Below are positions 54,861 to 64,000 of a stretch of 64,000 nucleotides of DNA, piece after piece. The stretch is from Atriophallophorus winterbourni (lineage: Eukaryota; Platyhelminthes; Trematoda; Plagiorchiida; Microphallidae): the NCBI GenBank assembly GCA_013407085.1, contig JACCGJ010003302.1, forward strand, positions 1-64,000, written 5' to 3'. The position numbers and the translations under genes are program-made. How positions within the stretch are numbered: position 1 is the stretch's first letter; every line of letters begins with the position of its first letter. Under the pieces are notes generated by a model. It was given only the letters and a program-made list of their open reading frames with translations. It did not search any database and was not told the origin of the DNA.

Positions 54861-55946
54861 GAGTTCTGATTACCATCAACGTTTGTTTGAATGTATGCGC
54901 AGACATTAACTTTGGTTTACTTGATTTTACCTATTCTTTGACTAGAACTAGGTCTATGCTATGCGGTTCATTATTCGCTTAGTCCTCCCAGAGTCTGACG
55001 TCAAAATGATTTCAGAACGGTTTCACATCCATCTTATACATATTATTTTAAATTGGAATATTCTCTATTAACTTAATTGCATTATCATGTGAATTAATGG
55101 CTATAAGTCTAAAATTTATTGAGTTGTGAATTTAATATTTTTCGGGGTTTCTAGTGAGGAAACATTTCGAGTTTCGCTTAAAATGTAGGGCTGAGAAGAT
55201 GAAGATGAGCAGCAAATAGAAACTAGCAGGGGATCACTCTATATGTATATTTCTCATTTTGTCTCAAAATCAGCTCATCCAGAAATTGTACGCAGCGCTA
55301 GATAAAACTGTGCCAGTAGAATTTCCAGCCTAATTTCTGGTTAGGACGCGATGTTTCGGGTTTTTATACACGAGTATCCGCTCTACCATGAGAACCTATG
55401 TAAAATGAGTGCATCTCAGACGAATCCTTAACGAAATACTAGTCAATTACACGATACTAATAGCAACGACCAGTCGAATGAAGCACCCGGCGCGTAGTCA
55501 CACACTGGCGATTGATACACCACAAACCTAGTACAATTTCGGCAAAAGCCTACCTAAAATACTGTCAAAAGATTAATACAACATATTGCGGATAAATTTC
55601 TATCCAGCACACTTCATGCGCCGTATGCGATCGATCGATTTTTCCCAAATTAATCCGTTTCGGGTCAATTTAGGCTCGTAAATTATGTATGAAAAATGAA
55701 CTTGAATAGAATAATCTGAAATGCGTTTCAGCAAACAAATAAACGACATACTCACCCATTTGATTGACTGATCAATATTTTATGGGATTTAAACAAGCCA
55801 AAGGATTTAGCTCTGTTTCGTCCAATAATGAAACATAGTTTCGTAAGGAACGCATGTAGACAGACACAACGGGGACAATAGGGATTCGTGAACCGCACGT
55901 GTGCGTGTGTTCGCTATCACGTGTACACAAACCTCGGCAAATCGAA
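54861..55946. other. Intergenic or far-upstream intron, no gene recognised
   Basis: AT-rich and featureless. It may contain 5' exons or the promoter of the minus-strand calcium sensor, but none is supported. Confidence 0.35.
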
Positions 55947-55966
55947 GCGCTCGCTCGCTCGCTCGC
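55947..55966 (+). repeat. CGCT microsatellite
   Basis: Short GC-rich (CGCT)n run beside a CACGTG-containing, locally GC-rich stretch (about 55,890-55,990), unusual for this AT-rich side. A promoter is possible but unproven. Confidence 0.7.
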
Positions 55967-56015
55967 ATACGCCCGAATCACCACAAGTGGAAGAGTGGTG
56001 CAATGTTAGGGTTGG

Positions 56016-56090
56016 TATGGAAGCACAAGCCAGATCCAGGCAAAGTGCCGCACAGTCAGAAACGGCAAGTGGGCTACGATACTGTTAGAA
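56016..56090 (+). repeat. Repeat A, 5' fragment
   Basis: About 75 bp from ATGGAAGCACAAGCC to GGGCTACGATACTGTTAGA, then unrelated sequence. It keeps only the first third of repeat A. Confidence 0.7.
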
Positions 56091-56439
56091 CGATATAATA
56101 CTCATTCAATCAATGAACAGGGGTAGTGCACAGAATCATGAATCCCGGGGTGATTATAAAGTAATAGAATAAGGTATTCATTGGTTAATTTGCATCGAGG
56201 ATTTTGAAATGGGTCCCCAATATTAAATTTCAACAAGTTAGCGAAGTCTAAAATTATGTAACAAGATTTGCACATACAGAATTGATCCACGAGGCAGAAA
56301 ACAAGATCTGAAACAAAATGTGGTTTTCCTTGGTATATAAACGTCACGAGCGTTTGTCCAGAAACACTTTGTGATTCTGTATTTGAACATCTTTGAACAT
56401 TTGAACATCTATACAACTTTGTTTACCACTGAAACTGAT
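56091..56439. other. No gene recognised
   Basis: A 104-codon minus frame (56,416-56,102) lacks known motifs; its N-terminus falls on the TTTGAACATC short repeat near 56,385-56,410. It is treated as spurious. Confidence 0.3.
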
Positions 56440-56495
56440 CTTACTGTCTCCACCCGATGACGCCATACAGATAGAAACCGGTGGTGGTATGTAAG
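56440..56495 (+). ncRNA. Hammerhead ribozyme motif, copy 3 (inactive)
   Basis: CTTAC/GTAAG and CCAC/GTGG stem I halves are kept, and GAAA is at 56,474-56,477. The core reads CCGATGA (T4 to C) and the cleavage-site base is G, both expected to abolish cleavage. Confidence 0.55.
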
Positions 56496-56639
56496 GGATG
56501 GGGATGTGATTACCAAAATGGAGTTGTTCTAAACTTCGGGTGACGAGCGAGCCGTGTTCCCGACGACAAGTATATATTATCTAAGTCAATGCGATTGCAC
56601 ATACCGAACCTATTTTCCAGGTCACGTTTTTTGCCTTGC

Positions 56640-57400
56640 CTGAAAGAGCGTGTCTTCTGACTCAGGATTATTTATGCAGATTACACTCAGGGGCTTTCCG
56701 TGCTTTATGGAACTTTTTGGCTTCTTAGGATGTGATAAGTTTTTGAACAGAACTTCCTCTTTTGCGATGGGTTTAGACGTCAGTGCTCCCGTCGAACACT
56801 TACCTGTTTTCGTGAAAATCTATGCTGTTAGTATTACGCATTTCCTACGGGCTCTTTGGTAGTAACTTCTGAGTTTACCATCAAAGGTACATTAATGTCG
56901 TTTTTACCAGTTCAGTCAATTGACGAATTCCTGATTTTAGTCCATTTAAACGCGTTTCAATTTCATTCTCAGCAGTGGTTGCCTCAGAGGATGTCACTTC
57001 CCTTCTGTCCGTGCAATGTTGGCAGACGTAACAAACACCAGGACGAATATCTGCATTAATACATGCGACCAAATCCGTGGTGAGCGATTCGTCGCACCTT
57101 GCATGTACATTTGACGAACTAACATAACTGTTATATCTGTGGGGTGTTGCACTGGCCCAGCCGTCAGTCAAAAAACACAACCGAACTTGAACCCGTGTAT
57201 TGACCGGATGCATGAATATCACAATGTTTCTACACTAAACAATAGTCACAATATGCACTTACGACCGATCGTGATTGATGGTTGATCGATATTTCGTTCG
57301 CCGTCTATACAACAATAACACGTAACAGTTCTCGCATTGAGGCGCTTTGTTTTCTTTCACGGGTCATCCGGTCAGAGTAGTTTTCAGCTCAGTTCAACGA
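56640..57400 (-). pseudogene. LINE ORF1-like region with zinc-finger-like start, split by a solo LTR
   Basis: The minus-strand frame 57,128-56,881 encodes VHARCDESLTTD, a C..C..C pair (CYVCQHC) and a helical tail (TAENEIETRLNGLKSGIRQL). The pattern resembles the PHD-like finger plus coiled coil of CR1 ORF1p. Before the LTR the sequence NARTVTC continues the same finger upstream (57,345-57,320). The downstream part (56,880-56,640) is basic and broken. Confidence 0.45.
57129..57314 (-). mobile_element. Solo LTR of the TRIM-like family with ATAAC target duplication
   Basis: 186 bp, TG...CA, closely similar to the LTRs at 13,215 and 14,537. Perfect 5-bp repeats ATAAC flank it (57,124-57,128 and 57,315-57,319). 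No internal sequence is present, so an insertion collapsed by LTR-LTR recombination. It interrupts a LINE ORF1 finger. Confidence 0.9.
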
Positions 57401-57875
57401 TGTGTGCGCGTGCATTGGTTCTGTCGATCGATCGATGCTGAATAGCGTGTGCGCGACAAAAATCGGCCATCACGAATGAGACCAGAATCAAAATTACATC
57501 CTGCAATACACTTCATGAGTTGATCGCATGTTGTTGAGCATATAACCAGTTGATGCAAAAGAATTCGATCCTTCCGATGGCGCTAATCACTTTAAGTAGT
57601 AACAGCGTGCACGCGTATACCCGAAATGGAAATATCACGAAAAAATCCGAATTTGCACGGATTACAGAATACAGCTATGGGAGTGGTATATTCCGAAAGC
57701 TGAATTCGAGAGGATTCCAAAAAGGTATAATACATCCACGTACGTATAGGTGTAAGAACAATATATCCTGATAATCCGGACCTCTAAATAATGCGTCTAC
57801 TGATAAAAGTTTGAGCAATCTAACGTTTATGCTTGACTCGCTACTACCAGTGTCAAAGATAAATCAGATACATTT
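57401..57875. other. No gene recognised
   Basis: A 73-codon plus frame at 57,550-57,771 shows no known motif. Confidence 0.3.
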
Positions 57876-58500
57876 CCGCAGCTTTCGATATAGTCAACCA
57901 TGACATTTTAATTAAAAAGCTCGAAGCTTATGAAATAACGGGAATGTTGCTGAATTGGATAAGAGAGTATCTTATTGATAGACACGTCCAAGTTTGCGTT
58001 GGCAGCACCTTCATTAGAAGAATAGACTTCAGAAGCGGAGTTCCGCAAGGCTCGGTGCTTGGACTTCTTCTATTCTTGGTTTACATGAACGATATAGTGG
58101 AGGATATTGGATGTAACTTGATACTGTTTGCCGATGATATTAAAATATGGAAACAATAACCTTAAACACCTACTAAATCCCAATGGCCTTACTCGAACAG
58201 GAAAACATCCAAAGGCTTTAAGCATTCCTCATTCTCGGTTGGATATTTTTCGAAATTTTTTCTCGGTAAGAATTTGTTTCACGTGGAACATTTTTCCTAA
58301 AGAAATCACACACTCGGTATCTGTTGCGGTTTTCGCTTCTAAACTCGATGAGTATATGATGAACCATGCGGTATGTGACTGTCCTTATTGATTTTTGAGA
58401 GATTTTGTTATTTTACTCCATATGACTGTCATCATATGGTTATTTTTGAGCTTACTGCTTTTCCTACCATAAAACTTTCTGAGTTTCTTTCTGAGTTTTA
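57876..58500 (+). pseudogene. CR1-like ORF2, RT core fused to tail by deletion
   Basis: AAFDIVNHDILIKKLE near 57,885, FRSGVPQGSVLG near 58,030 and LILFADDIKIW near 58,120 keep both RT catalytic acids. About 58,150 the sequence jumps directly to the C-terminal tail (ALSIPHSRLDIFRNFFS, near 58,215), removing the RT thumb. It ends at a stop near 58,391 followed by the conserved 3' UTR and a TTTCTGAG repeat tail. Confidence 0.75.
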
Positions 58501-58930
58501 CGTGGTCTGCTTGGTCGTGGACCCACCAAAGTCATGGTACTGCTCGCTTCCGCGCATATAACTTCAGGAGTCATCAAAAGCTTCATCGGAAGGTCAATCT
58601 CGATTACTAATGCAATGAGACGGTCTCTAAAAATTTTCATGTGTAGCATATCATCGAAGTAGGAACGAGCAGTTTGTCTATGTAAGATCATAATGGAATA
58701 CCGGCACGTTGAAATCTGGCTTCCGGTAATGGAATTGAATTTCGCTCTTTCTGATGCTTGGAAATTGGCGGGAAGGACATGCCGCTACAGAAGTTGTTTC
58801 GATTCAGCAAAAAACTGTGGATCGTTTGACACGGTCTTCAATCTTCGAGAGGCTGGAGTGAGGTTCAATTGCTCAATGGTTAAAATTTCCATCACGAAGC
58901 CAATTGTAATTAAATTAATTTGGAATAGTA
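58501..58930. other. No gene recognised
   Basis: An 81-codon plus frame at 58,693-58,938 has no recognised motif and may be the 5' leader of the following LINE. Confidence 0.3.
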
Positions 58931-59695
58931 GTGGTTAGTGGTGCATCTTTGGTGATTAGTGGTGATTCAATGCGACAACAAAGGAGTCATAGAGATTATT
59001 TCGTTACTAAGACGCGTAAGACAGCATCTGCTGTGAGTGTAGAGAGAAAAATGAATACAGTGAACAGTCAACTACCTCATCGACCAACACCGGTGCAACC
59101 TGCTGTTGGTTCTATGAAGAAGACCCATAGTCTCAGCGTAATTTGCACTAACGTTCTTGAAACAAATGGTGCACTGTTCGACGACAGGAAAAAGCAAGAT
59201 TTAGCCGAATTGAGCAGACTCTGTGACATGATGAACCTGGTTCCCATAAAAACCCTCAGTTATAATTCGTTTAAGTCGACAACCGAAATCACCCCATCAG
59301 GATGATCCGAGATTACTCAAGGTTATATTGGATAACGAAAACGACCTGGACAACATACTATTACACTCATACTTGTTAAGGAGTGTTGCTGGCTCAAAAA
59401 TCCGTATTTTCGCTGATCTCCCATGGTGGGAACGCAAATCAAAAGCCACCGATCGGGTATCAGCAAGAAGTTTAGTTCTGCTTGGTGTTCCTGAGTGTGC
59501 TGAAATTCTAGCACCTAATCAAACAGGAAAACACGATAGACAACAATGGAAGTTTATATCAGAAACTATCTATATAAATGAAACTGTCGCAATAGATAGG
59601 TTCAGGATACCCAAGTCCATCCAATATAAAGCGCAAGTGACGCGCACAATGTTGAACTACTCCAAAACCTGCTGGTTGCTAGATTTCAAACGCCA
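58931..59695 (+). pseudogene. LINE ORF1 with two RRM-like units
   Basis: First unit: THSLSVICTNVLETNGALFD then LAELSRLCDMMN (59,125-59,240). A one-base shift near 59,300 leads to PRLLKVILDNENDLD, LHSYLLRS and KIRIFADLPWWER. A second unit starts at ARSLVLLGVPE near 59,465. This two-unit layout matches fluke CR1-type ORF1p, which binds element RNA. Confidence 0.65.
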
Positions 59696-59699
59696 CTCC

Positions 59700-62035
59700 T
59701 AGTTGTGGGAGATTTCAACCTTCCAAACTTGATGAAGAAAAACGCTCTTTCGACGAATTCGCTCGACGATGTGTTTGAAGAACTGATCTTCGATATTCCT
59801 TTTTATAACCACGTATTTGATAACACTAGATATAGAGAACGTAACATACTATCCGTCCTGGATCTAATACTAACGAGTGAGGAACACGCCGTCGAAAATC
59901 TCGGCTACGAAACTCCATTGGGTTCTAGCGACCACCTGGTCTTCTTATTCGATTATGTTTTACATCAACAAAACAAAACTACAGCTGGATATTGGAAGTC
60001 TTCACAATGCTCTTTGAACTATTTCTGACTGGAAACCAGACACCACGGACGTTCATCGTTCTTGGGTAAACTTCATAGAAAAGCTGTATGATGAAATAAA
60101 CCTACATTCCAGATTTGTGCCAAAGACAACGAAAAAACGACTTACCTTCACATTGAGAAGCCGCACAAGGAAGTGGATTAAGATACGCAACGATGCATGG
60201 AGAAACTATGTCCAGAATCCGATGCCAGATAATTGGGAAACATATCGTCTGTTGAGGAACAAGGTCACCTCTCTTATCACCGAGGACAAGCAGTCTCATC
60301 AGGCAAGACTACTGACCATAATGGAGCGGAACCCCAAAGTCCTGTACCAGATTGATCTCAGCATTACGCAAACCTCATGGTTTAACTACGACTGCGTTCG
60401 AGGCTGCCGAAGTTCTTGCAGGTTACTACTGCAGAGTTTTTAGTCCCAAGTAATCAGTGCATCTTACGCCGCGTTCGATCGGCTTTTCCGATGAAATACT
60501 AAATGAAATCTGAATAAACAATGAGTGCGTCTATACAACACAAGATTAAACTTCTTCGTTTGAATACCACAAAGTCACCAGGAGCAGATGGAATCACTCC
60601 TTTTATCCTCAAACGATGTGCATCCTCATTGTGTGGTCCACTCAGCACGTTATTCCAAATTTCGCTCGAAAATAGTACTGTTCCAGTGGAATGGAAATCT
60701 GGCATCATCACACCAAATTACAAGGGCGGGAATCGATCAGACTATAGAAGAGGTTACATTGTTGTCAGTAATTTCTAAAGTGCTAGAGAGTTTAGTGGCG
60801 GAAAAGATCACCCATCACCTCGAAACCAATAGACTGCTTGCGACTGAACAGCACGGTTTCAGGAAATATCACTCATGTCTATCTTATCTCTTGCTCACCA
60901 TAAACGACTGGACTGAATGTGTGGTCAATGGTTACTCCATCCACCCATGCTTTTTAGACATGTCAAAGGCTTTCAATCGCGTCAATCATAGTATTTTAAT
61001 CCAGAAACTTGAATTGCACGGGATAACAGGAAAACTTCTTGCTTGGCCATAAAACTATTCACGCGACAGGAGTGCCCAAGTCAGAGTTGACGGCGCCTCA
61101 TCGAAATCATTTAAAATTACGAGAGGAGTGCCCCAGGGTTCGGTCCTCGGACCGATTTTGATTTTGATCTACGCAAACGACATTCCCGAGCGTGTTAAAT
61201 GCATGATTATGTTATTTGTAGACGATAACAAGCTTCGGAGAAGCATACGTACAAATGATGACTGTGAAATTTTGCAGAAGGATCTGAACACATTGCACGA
61301 TTGGTATCTGAGAATCAAACTGCCCTTCAAATTCCAAAAATGCAAAGTCTTAAACATTGGAAAGACCGTGGATTACAATTACACTCTTGGGTCCCACCAA
61401 CTCGTCTGGACAACTGAGGAGAAGGATTTTGGTGTTTGTACCAGTTCAAGTCTAAAGACTTCACTGCAGTGCAAATCGGTATACAAAAGGCGGCACAATT
61501 ATTGGCGTTATTGAAACGAATTTTCGGCAGATTCACGAATCAGTCGGTGCCCCGTATCACGAACACCTATCTGAGACCAGCGATGGAGTACGCTGTTCAG
61601 GCTTGGTCGCCATGGATTCAGAAAAACATCAATCATCTGCAGCGTATTTACAACCGAACCACAAAGCTTGTATCCGTACTAGCTGCTAAACCATATGAAG
61701 AACGTTTGAGGAGTCTCAATCTTTTCGTCTTTCGCTGTCGTCGACTAAGAGGTGACCTCATACTGATGTAAAACATTATGCACGTCCCCAACCATCCCTT
61801 GTCCAATCTTTTCACACGATCGCCACCCCGTGCCAGTCGGAAACATGAACTTACAGTGCTTATTCCCACTTCATGACTGAACTATCGAAGATATTCGTAT
61901 GCTGTACGTGTAAGTTTCACATGGAACACCATCCCCTCCGCTGTTACACACTCAGCCAACATGGATATTTTTAAAGCTAATTTGGACAAATACGTGAGAG
62001 AAAACCCAAATTTTGATACGATTTACGCTACATGA
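59700..62035 (+). pseudogene. LINE ORF2: partial endonuclease, RT with FVDD box, tail
   Basis: Endonuclease from VVGDFNLPNL (59,703) to LGSSDHLVF (59,920); the N-terminal half is deleted. Pre-RT has RSRTRKWIKIRND near 60,165. RT reads TKSPGADGITPFIL near 60,570, LDMSKAFNRVNHS near 60,955, RGVPQGSVLGP near 61,122 and LFVDDNKLR near 61,213. The usual FADD is FVDD, but both aspartates remain. The tail starts at SVPRITNTYLRPAMEYA near 61,545 and stops near 62,035. At least five shifts or stops are present. Confidence 0.8.
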
Positions 62036-62150
62036 GTTTCCCTGTTTTTCTTTTTTATTGTATATACTACAGAACTCCATCCTATGGTTATTGTTAAGCT
62101 AAATGCTTTATAGACCATTACAACTTTGAATCACTTCGAATCACTTTGAG

Positions 62151-62495
62151 TACTGGATTATATTTCTTAAACGGACGTGAACTAAATTTGAACGGAACTG
62201 AATAGAACCCAAAAGAGCTAAGAAAAAATAGTGCCAGCAAGAGGATATGATATTTATTGTTATTTATATGTTATTTACCGTCTGCAAATTTGTAAAATGA
62301 AAGAGTATCAGCCTAATGTAAAAAAGCAATACTGAAATGTAATTGTTCATTTTTAAATCAAGAAAGCATTCAATGTAATTGGTCGATAATTATAACCTTT
62401 GTTTTAACGAAGTAAACCCTTGCCGTAATAACCATATCGATTTTGCCGATCAAGTTCTACATGGTTCATTTCACATTGGTTTATTCCATTAGGGT
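62151..62495. other. AT-rich spacer
   Basis: No frame or repeat recognised between two plus-strand LINE copies. Confidence 0.35.
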
Positions 62496-64000
62496 CTCAA
62501 ATCCGAACCAACAGCAGTTGAGTCAGTGCAGTATCATAGTTCTCTGTGGCAAAGTGACCACCTCGTTTTGTTCTTCGAATTCGTGTGCAGCACCAGGTTG
62601 GCATCTAAAGACATAAAACTCATCAGAAGCGTTAATTACTTTGGCTGTGGGGAAGCATTCAAGATGCTAGAAGAGTGGCATATCGATCTTACGAATACAA
62701 AAGCTCACTGGTTCGGCCTTTTAAGATTCATCGGTATGGAAATAGACGAATATTCATCCTATACTTCAAAAAGAAAGAAACAAAGATTTTGTTTCACACT
62801 CAAAAGTGGATAGAAATGCGAAATTCAGCATGGGCTACAAAGAGGATCACTCGAACGGAAGTATCTTGGGAACATTTTCGAAATGTCCAAAACAAGGTGA
62901 CGTTATTAATTCTGCACGATTTTAAACAACGCGATTAAGGCTAAACCGGGAGTTTTTCCTATTCAGACAGCGGATTGATTGACGGATAATGTCAGGGATT
63001 TTGCTGATTTCTTAGCGAAATTTTATGCGCAAGTCTTTTGTCCAAAGGATGTGTACCTGCCAACACCTCTGTCACGTTTATTAGAGCTGGAAAACCTAAG
63101 TGATGTCGATGTGGATCATACGGCTGTGCGAAAGCATTTGCGCAGGCTAAACGTTGACAAATCCCCAGGCAAGGACCAAATAACGCCGGCTATTCTGAAA
63201 TCATGTGAGCTGGTGCTTTGCGGCCCTTTACATGATATATTTAAACACACTAAAAACGGGAATCGTACCAGCTGACTGGATAACCGGTGTTGTTACCCCA
63301 ATCTACAAAGGTGGCATTCGTTCGAATACGGCCAATTACCGCCCTGTGACACTCTTTTCAGTGGTTTCGAAACTATTGGGACGCTTGGTGTGTGAAAGTC
63401 TTATCAGGCACCTCGAAAACCATGAAATTCTTCATCAGACACAAGATCGATTTAAAAAATCGCATGCTTTTCTAACTTGGTTACGACTCTGAACGGTTGG
63501 ACGCAAGCAAGAGAAAAAGGAATTTCCGTACACGCCTGTAACTTATATATATCTAAAGATTTTAAATGAATTTGGCACTCATTACTACTTCAGAAGCTGC
63601 CGAATGTTGGCGTCACTGGAAATCTACTAACGTGGTTCGCAAGCGACATTTCCCGAAATATTGAAGCTACGAGCAGTGTCCAACAAGGTTCAGTACTCGG
63701 TCAAATATTGATCTTAATATTTATAAATGATGAACCGAAACTGGTACGATGTACACTTTCTCCGACGATGTGAAAATTTGGACGAATGTTAACTTTGTTG
63801 AGTATTGCCTAGTATTACAAGCAGACGTAAATAAGCTATACCAATGGTTCTTTCGAAACAAACTGCCCTTTAAGTTCCGCAACTACAAAATTTTGCAAAT
63901 TTATAAACACTTCCTTTTTCCATACGTACTTGGCAGTCACAGTCTTGCGTGGATTATTTCACAGAAAGATCTCGGTATCTGGGTGTGCAGAAATTTGAAA
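62496..64000 (+). pseudogene. CR1-like ORF2, continues past window end
   Basis: Endonuclease end (SDHLVLFFEF near 62,545), pre-RT (KWIEMRNSAW near 62,805), RT start (NVDKSPGKDQITPAILKSCE near 63,150), ANYRPVTLFSVVSKLLGRL near 63,330, QQGSVLGQILIL near 63,680 and a damaged FADD region near 63,760. It ends in the thumb (WIISQKDLGIWV) at the window edge. Several shifts and stops are present. The 5' side is truncated in the endonuclease. Confidence 0.75.

Larger units (their letters stand above)
58931..62150 (+). mobile_element. CR1-like LINE with internal deletion
   Basis: Plus-strand element with ORF1 (58,931-59,690), a deletion joining it to the middle of the endonuclease (59,700), pre-RT (60,030-60,450), RT (60,520-61,440) and tail (61,440-62,035). 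It ends with a 3' UTR and an (AATCACTT)n-like tail near 62,130-62,150. Confidence 0.8.

Overview
The window is eukaryotic DNA, most likely from a parasitic flatworm and probably a digenean fluke. Two host genes are split by spliceosomal introns, and three of the introns are only 31-35 nt long. The rest is dense with decayed retroelements of kinds common in fluke genomes: CR1-like LINEs, RTE LINEs, Gypsy and BEL/Pao LTR elements, and hammerhead-ribozyme repeats. There is no operon structure, CRISPR array, rRNA or intact tRNA. The species call is inference, because no marker gene fixes it.

Retroelement block, 0.4-32.2 kb. From left to right: a nearly full-length CR1-like LINE on the minus strand (0.4-4.4 kb), head-to-head with a second CR1 copy (4.4-6.95 kb); a Gypsy junction reading pol end, LTR, gag start (6.96-8.18 kb); a decayed CR1 endonuclease (8.8-9.34 kb); a BEL/Pao element (10.4-16.5 kb) split by a CR1 3' half and by a 1.5-kb short LTR element with a perfect GATCT target duplication; two CR1 copies forming a large imperfect palindrome (17.5-19.85 kb); CR1 copies carrying 978-bp and 1270-bp tandem duplications (21.5-28.3 kb); a Gypsy element with two LTRs but no gag (28.33-30.80 kb); and an oppositely oriented decayed Gypsy copy (30.9-32.23 kb).

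Gene-bearing block, 32.5-53 kb. On the plus strand, six exons (32,554-37,756) encode an apparently complete uroporphyrinogen-III synthase of 274 residues, the haem-pathway enzyme that closes the tetrapyrrole ring. Its first three introns are tiny and its last two are long and filled with repeats. On the minus strand, five exons (52,882 down to 44,470) encode most of a Kv-channel-interacting (KChIP-like) EF-hand calcium sensor. Its variable N-terminus and last C-terminal residues were not found. The two genes converge, and about 7 kb between them holds an RTE fragment, a CR1 tail and a hammerhead motif.

Right block, 53-64 kb. It holds CR1-like copies on the plus strand, the last running off the window; a solo LTR with a perfect ATAAC duplication inside a LINE ORF1; and two more hammerhead motifs.

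The host genes sit in repeat-rich DNA, with LTR debris ending about 320 bp before the UROS start codon. Nothing seen here is a wholly new system. The best leads are the two reconstructed genes, the hammerhead family, and the nested insertions that give a relative timeline of element activity.
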